Shown here: piece after piece, positions 60,346-64,000 of the stretch
Numbering within the stretch: position 1 is the first letter of the stretch
Layout: each line of letters starts with the position of its first letter
Assembly: GCF_014287775.1 (NCBI RefSeq)
Contig: NZ_JACOOZ010000006.1
Location: 124,001 to 188,000 of the forward strand
Origin: Eubacterium_G segne
Lineage (GTDB): Bacteria > Bacillota > Clostridia > Lachnospirales > Lachnospiraceae
Direction of reading: 5' to 3'
Length of the DNA stretch: 64,000 nucleotides
Translations under genes and position numbers: made by a program
Notes under the pieces: model-generated
Told to the model about the DNA's origin: nothing
Seen by the model: the letters and a program-made list of their open reading frames with translations, nothing else
The model's database searches: none

Positions 60346-60403
60346 AATTGATATAGTACAATTAGTTCTAGAGCAATACAATATGAAAGGAAAAGGTAGT
60401 AAA

Positions 60404-63085
60404 ATGTTAGAAACGAAAAATTTACGAAAAGTATATAAAACCAAAAAAGGTGTTTCTGTTGAAGCATTAAAAGGTATATCATTAAGATTTCCTGAAAAAG
60501 GAATGATTTTCCTGTTGGGAAAGTCCGGAAGCGGCAAGTCAACATTACTTAATCTCTTAGGAGGATTAGATAAATATGATGATGGAGAAATAATTATAAA
60601 AGGTGTTTCTTCTAAAAACTTTAAACAGAATCATTTTGATTCATACAGAAATACATATGTTGGATTTATTTTTCAGGAGTACAATGTTTTAGAAGAATTT
60701 ACTGTGGGAGCTAATATAGCATTGGCAATTGAACTTCAGGGAAGAAAAGCCACAGATGAGGAAATAAGTAAAATATTAAGACAGGTAGATTTAGACGGAT
60801 TTGGTGACAGAAAGCCAAATGAACTTTCAGGAGGTCAGAAGCAAAGAGTTGCAATTGCAAGAGCTTTAGTAAAAAATCCTCAGATAATTATGGCAGATGA
60901 GCCTACAGGAGCCTTGGATTCTAATACAGGAAAACAGGTCTTTGATACACTGAAAAAGCTGTCAGAGGAGAAGCTTGTAATTGTAGTTTCCCACGATAGG
61001 GAGTTTGCAGAGCAGTATGGAGACAGAATTATAGAACTGGCAGATGGAAAAGTTATTTCAGATGTAGAAAAAACAGACGGTGGTGAAATTGATTTCTCCC
61101 AGGGAATTTCCTTTGAAGAGGACGGTTTTATTATATCTGAAGGATATCATCTTACAGAGGAAGACAGAATTGCAATAAATGAGTATATGGATTCTGCCAA
61201 AAAAGATGTTAAGGCAACAATAAAAGCTAAGCAGCATGTTAGCGGCAATTTCAAAAAAACAAATCAGGATGCAATTGATTATGTGGATGGAGAGTTTAAA
61301 TTAATTAAATCAAAGCTTCCTGTTAAAAATTCCTTTAAAATTGGAGCAAGTGGTTTAAAACACAAGAAATTCAGACTGGTGATTACTATTTTATTGTCAT
61401 TTGTGGCATTTGGAATGTTTGCACTGGCAGATACATTTGGAACATATGACCATATTAAAACATGTACTAATTCAATATCAGATTCAAATATAAAATATGC
61501 GTCTGTATTAAAAGCTAAAAAAATGGATAACGATGGAGCTACATGGTGGGATGACTGGTCATACAAACTTACAGATGAAGATGTAGCAAAGATAAGTAAA
61601 GAAACAGGCCATGATTTCAGAGGTGTTTATATGCCTAGCGATGAAGGAATGGAAATGACAAACATAAAAGACACATCAAATCTGTCAGGAAATGAAGTCT
61701 ATTGTCCATATGCAACATCAATAACAGGATTTGCTGACATTAATCAGAAAATAATTGATGAAATGGGATACAAGGTATTGGCTGGAAAACTGCCTGACGG
61801 AAGTAAGAAAGAAATAGCTATTAGTGAATATGTATATAAAACCTACGAAAAAACAGGATATTTAGAAGGCAAAAGCATTGAAAAGATTTCAGATTATAAA
61901 GATATTATAGGAAAAACAATTGAGTTAAACGGGGATAAATTTACTGTTACTGCCGTAATTGACACAAAGGTTGATTTTAACAGATATAAAACAATAGGTG
62001 ACAGCATGACAGGAAAAAGTAATGCAGAAACTCTTGCCATGTATGCCTTAAGCAGAGAATTGGATGGGATAAAGGAATACAGCTTATCATGTGTAGCCAT
62101 GACCGGTGACGGATATGTTGAAAGTTTAGTCAATGGTGACGGAAAGGTTATTAATGTAAATACTAAGTCCATTTATATGGATGTAAGCAATAGCAGCTAC
62201 GATTGTTCATCTGATGGAATGATAAAATTATCAGATGCTGACAAGTCAAAAATTACATGGGTTGATGGTGAAAAGAGTAAATTAGCAGATAATGAAATAA
62301 TTGTTCCTGAAGGACAAATATACAAAAACGGTGAAAATGCAGATGCTAAGGATTTCGTTGAATATCTTAAGAATGAACCATTTTTCAACATAAGCTATTC
62401 ATTAGCCAGTGAAGAGGAAAAAACAGATAAAAACTGGAAGATAGTAGGAGTAATAAAAGGAGAAGGTAAGGCAGTATATGTTGTTCCTGATAAATTCTAC
62501 GAAAAAGACTGGGTTGGAGCAATTGGAACTTATAGTTTTGCAGTGTCATCAATGCCTGATAACAAGGCAGACATACAAAAACTTGTAAAGTATTGTTATA
62601 CGGAAAAAGATAATGTAAAATTTAAAATGCAAAATTCAGTTACCTTTGAGTTAGATTCAGTAGATGAAATATTAAATGTATTATCAAAGGTATTCCTGTA
62701 TGTGGGATTGGGATTTGCATTATTTGCGGCAATTATGTTATCAAACTTTATTGCCACAAGTATAGCTTACAAAAAGCAGGAAATCGGAATACTTAGGGCA
62801 ATAGGTGCAAGAAGTAATGACGTATTTAGAATATTCTTCTCAGAGAGCTTTATTATAGCTGTTATAAACTTTGTTTTAGCAACAATAGCTGCCGGAAGCG
62901 TTACAGTATGGATAAACAGTGCTATAAGAAAAGAGATGGGAGTTTTAATAACTGTACTTAATTTCGGACCAAGACAGATTATATTACTTCTATTAATAAG
63001 CTTAGGCGTTGCAGCAGTAGCAAGCTTTATACCGGTTTATAAGATAGCATCAAAAAGACCTATAGAGGCAATAAGAAATAAATAA
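60404..63085 (+). CDS. Single-chain ABC ATPase-permease (MacB/FtsX-type)
   Basis: An 893-residue protein with an N-terminal ATPase (1-230; Walker A GKSGSGKSTLLNL, signature LSGGQKQR, Walker B IIMADEPTGALD), a linker with helices, one membrane helix near residue 328, a large predicted extracellular region (about 350-765), and three C-terminal helices of the FtsX fold (ending ASKRPIEAIRNK). The usual separate ATPase and permease are fused. Relatives export peptides or resist antimicrobial peptides; the role here is unknown. I start at 60404, after AAAGGAAAAGG; an ATG 21 bases upstream lies next to no ribosome site. Confidence 0.87.
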   Translation: MLETKNLRKVYKTKKGVSVEALKGISLRFPEKGMIFLLGKSGSGKSTLLNLLGGLDKYDDGEIIIKGVSSKNFKQNHFDSYRNTYVGFIFQEYNVLEEFTVGANIALAIELQGRKATDEEISKILRQVDLDGFGDRKPNELSGGQKQRVAIARALVKNPQIIMADEPTGALDSNTGKQVFDTLKKLSEEKLVIVVSHDREFAEQYGDRIIELADGKVISDVEKTDGGEIDFSQGISFEEDGFIISEGYHLTEEDRIAINEYMDSAKKDVKATIKAKQHVSGNFKKTNQDAIDYVDGEFKLIKSKLPVKNSFKIGASGLKHKKFRLVITILLSFVAFGMFALADTFGTYDHIKTCTNSISDSNIKYASVLKAKKMDNDGATWWDDWSYKLTDEDVAKISKETGHDFRGVYMPSDEGMEMTNIKDTSNLSGNEVYCPYATSITGFADINQKIIDEMGYKVLAGKLPDGSKKEIAISEYVYKTYEKTGYLEGKSIEKISDYKDIIGKTIELNGDKFTVTAVIDTKVDFNRYKTIGDSMTGKSNAETLAMYALSRELDGIKEYSLSCVAMTGDGYVESLVNGDGKVINVNTKSIYMDVSNSSYDCSSDGMIKLSDADKSKITWVDGEKSKLADNEIIVPEGQIYKNGENADAKDFVEYLKNEPFFNISYSLASEEEKTDKNWKIVGVIKGEGKAVYVVPDKFYEKDWVGAIGTYSFAVSSMPDNKADIQKLVKYCYTEKDNVKFKMQNSVTFELDSVDEILNVLSKVFLYVGLGFALFAAIMLSNFIATSIAYKKQEIGILRAIGARSNDVFRIFFSESFIIAVINFVLATIAAGSVTVWINSAIRKEMGVLITVLNFGPRQIILLLLISLGVAAVASFIPVYKIASKRPIEAIRNK

Positions 63086-63103
63086 AAGGTATCCGCAGTT
63101 AAT

Positions 63104-63134
63104 AAGTGGCCATTTCTTCTAGAAATGGTCACTT
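63104..63134. other. Hairpin after the ABC gene
   Basis: AAGTGGCCATTTCT pairs with AGAAATGGTCACTT with a TCT loop and one wobble. There is no T-run on either strand, so it may be a Rho-independent terminator only in part, or an RNA-stabilising stem. Confidence 0.5.
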
Positions 63135-63237
63135 AAAATATATGTTGAAAAATATAATGTTATGCATTATAATAAAACTATAAATCGAACACAAACCTTA
63201 TGCAACTGAACAAATTCATAATGTTAGGAGAAATAAA

Positions 63238-64000
63238 ATGGATTATGTAACGTTTATTAAGGAAATAAAAGAAAAAGTGGAGGAGTTAGTTCAGGAAAAT
63301 TTAGAAGATTGCACAGTATTTGTTCACGATATTATAAAGAATAATAATGTAAGAATGCGTGCCATAAGTATAGAAAGAAAAAATGACATGGCAACCCCTA
63401 ATATATATCTTAATGATTATTACTCACAGTTTAAAAAAGGCAGGAATATTGATGATATAAGCAAAGAAATTTTTGAGGTTTATTTAGATAGTTCCAAGGG
63501 TTTAATAAATGAAGTTAACATCAATGATTTAAGAAATTTTTCAAAGGTCAAAAAAAGAATCTTTTATAAGCTGGTTAATTATAATATGAACAGAGAAATG
63601 TTAAAAACAACACCCCATGTTAGAGTTCTTGATTTAGCTATAGTATTTTATATTTTGGTATCATACAGGGAGGGAGCCCAGGCAGTTACCATGATTAGAG
63701 ATAGTAACATAAAAGAATGGGGAATAGATTTATCCCGGTTATGTGTTACGGCTTATGAGAATACATGGACAAAGTATCATCCTGTTATACGTAGAATGGA
63801 AGATATTATTTCTGAAATGATTCTTGACAGTATAGTGGGGGATGAAAGGGATGAGGATAATGATGATGGTGATTTAATAAAAGAGGAAACCTGCTATGGG
63901 GGATATACATATGCACAAGTTGAGGATATGGTTAAGGAAGAGATGGAAAAAGTTAAATTAGACAGAAATATGGAGATGTATGTAATGACTAACGAAGACA
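63238..64000 (+). CDS. DUF5688-like protein (3' end outside window)
   Basis: Reading frame from the ATG at 63238, after TTAGGAG, open to the window edge. The visible ~254 residues begin MDYVTFIKEIKEKVEELVQEN and include MATPNIYLNDYYSQFKKG and FVHDIIKNNN, with alpha-beta content and a final acidic stretch; this fits DUF5688, which I know mainly from Lachnospiraceae. Function is unknown. There is no signal peptide or membrane segment. Confidence 0.6.
   Translation, partial: MDYVTFIKEIKEKVEELVQENLEDCTVFVHDIIKNNNVRMRAISIERKNDMATPNIYLNDYYSQFKKGRNIDDISKEIFEVYLDSSKGLINEVNINDLRNFSKVKKRIFYKLVNYNMNREMLKTTPHVRVLDLAIVFYILVSYREGAQAVTMIRDSNIKEWGIDLSRLCVTAYENTWTKYHPVIRRMEDIISEMILDSIVGDERDEDNDDGDLIKEETCYGGYTYAQVEDMVKEEMEKVKLDRNMEMYVMTNED

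Overview
This window looks like a chromosomal segment of a low-GC, spore-forming anaerobic Firmicute, most likely of the family Lachnospiraceae (order Eubacteriales/Clostridia). The sequence reasons are: spore genes (gpr, spoIIP, a SleC-like protein, spoVAD/spoVAE), strict-anaerobe genes (nrdG, hydE/hydG/hydF), a zinc-type L31, a T-box leader, strong AGGAGG-type ribosome binding sites, and a DUF5688-like gene and a secreted-enzyme tail of a kind I associate with Lachnospiraceae. Species cannot be fixed from the sequence alone. I see no rRNA, tRNA, CRISPR array, prophage or intact transposase.

Region 1 (1-11.8 kb) is housekeeping: the end of comEC, holA, rpsT (reverse), gpr, spoIIP, then reverse-strand dut, nrdG and a malic enzyme, followed by rho, rpmE, a DUF1385 membrane protein, prmC and prfA. 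Region 2 (11.8-18.4 kb) holds a TIM-barrel gene, a capsule phosphoregulation trio (cpsB/cpsC/cpsD type) and a tightly coupled four-gene cassette (HPr-kinase-like, PqqD-like, S26-type peptidase, ABC exporter) that resembles the tailoring and export half of a peptide natural product locus but has no visible precursor or cyclase. Region 3 (18.4-25.3 kb) has glmM, a VanZ-like gene, hisC, clpB with a structured leader, and a nitroreductase behind an inverted-repeat element.

Region 4 (25.4-34.4 kb) is the most accessory-looking part. It has two tandem T7-lysozyme-like amidases, a decayed FMN-binding/4Fe-4S gene beside NusG-II and Gx family genes, more gene debris, and then a four-gene operon cysD - cysNC - CHR-type transporter - sulfotransferase. 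This operon can make PAPS and spend it on sulfation, with no reductive sulfur genes beside it.

Region 5 (34.5-55.9 kb) has an alanine-type aminotransferase under a T-box, the [FeFe]-hydrogenase maturases hydE-hydG-hydF, a YbaK-like deacylase, a SleC-like protein, a small nuclease-like protein, putP, spoVAD/spoVAE, gdhA, two tandem sodium-dependent transporters, a class A penicillin-binding protein, yigZ, typA and deoC. Region 6 (56-64 kb) has a 1324-residue secreted protein joining a pectate-lyase-type beta-helix to a GH18 domain, a single-chain ABC ATPase-permease behind a consensus promoter with a palindromic operator, and the start of a DUF5688-like gene.
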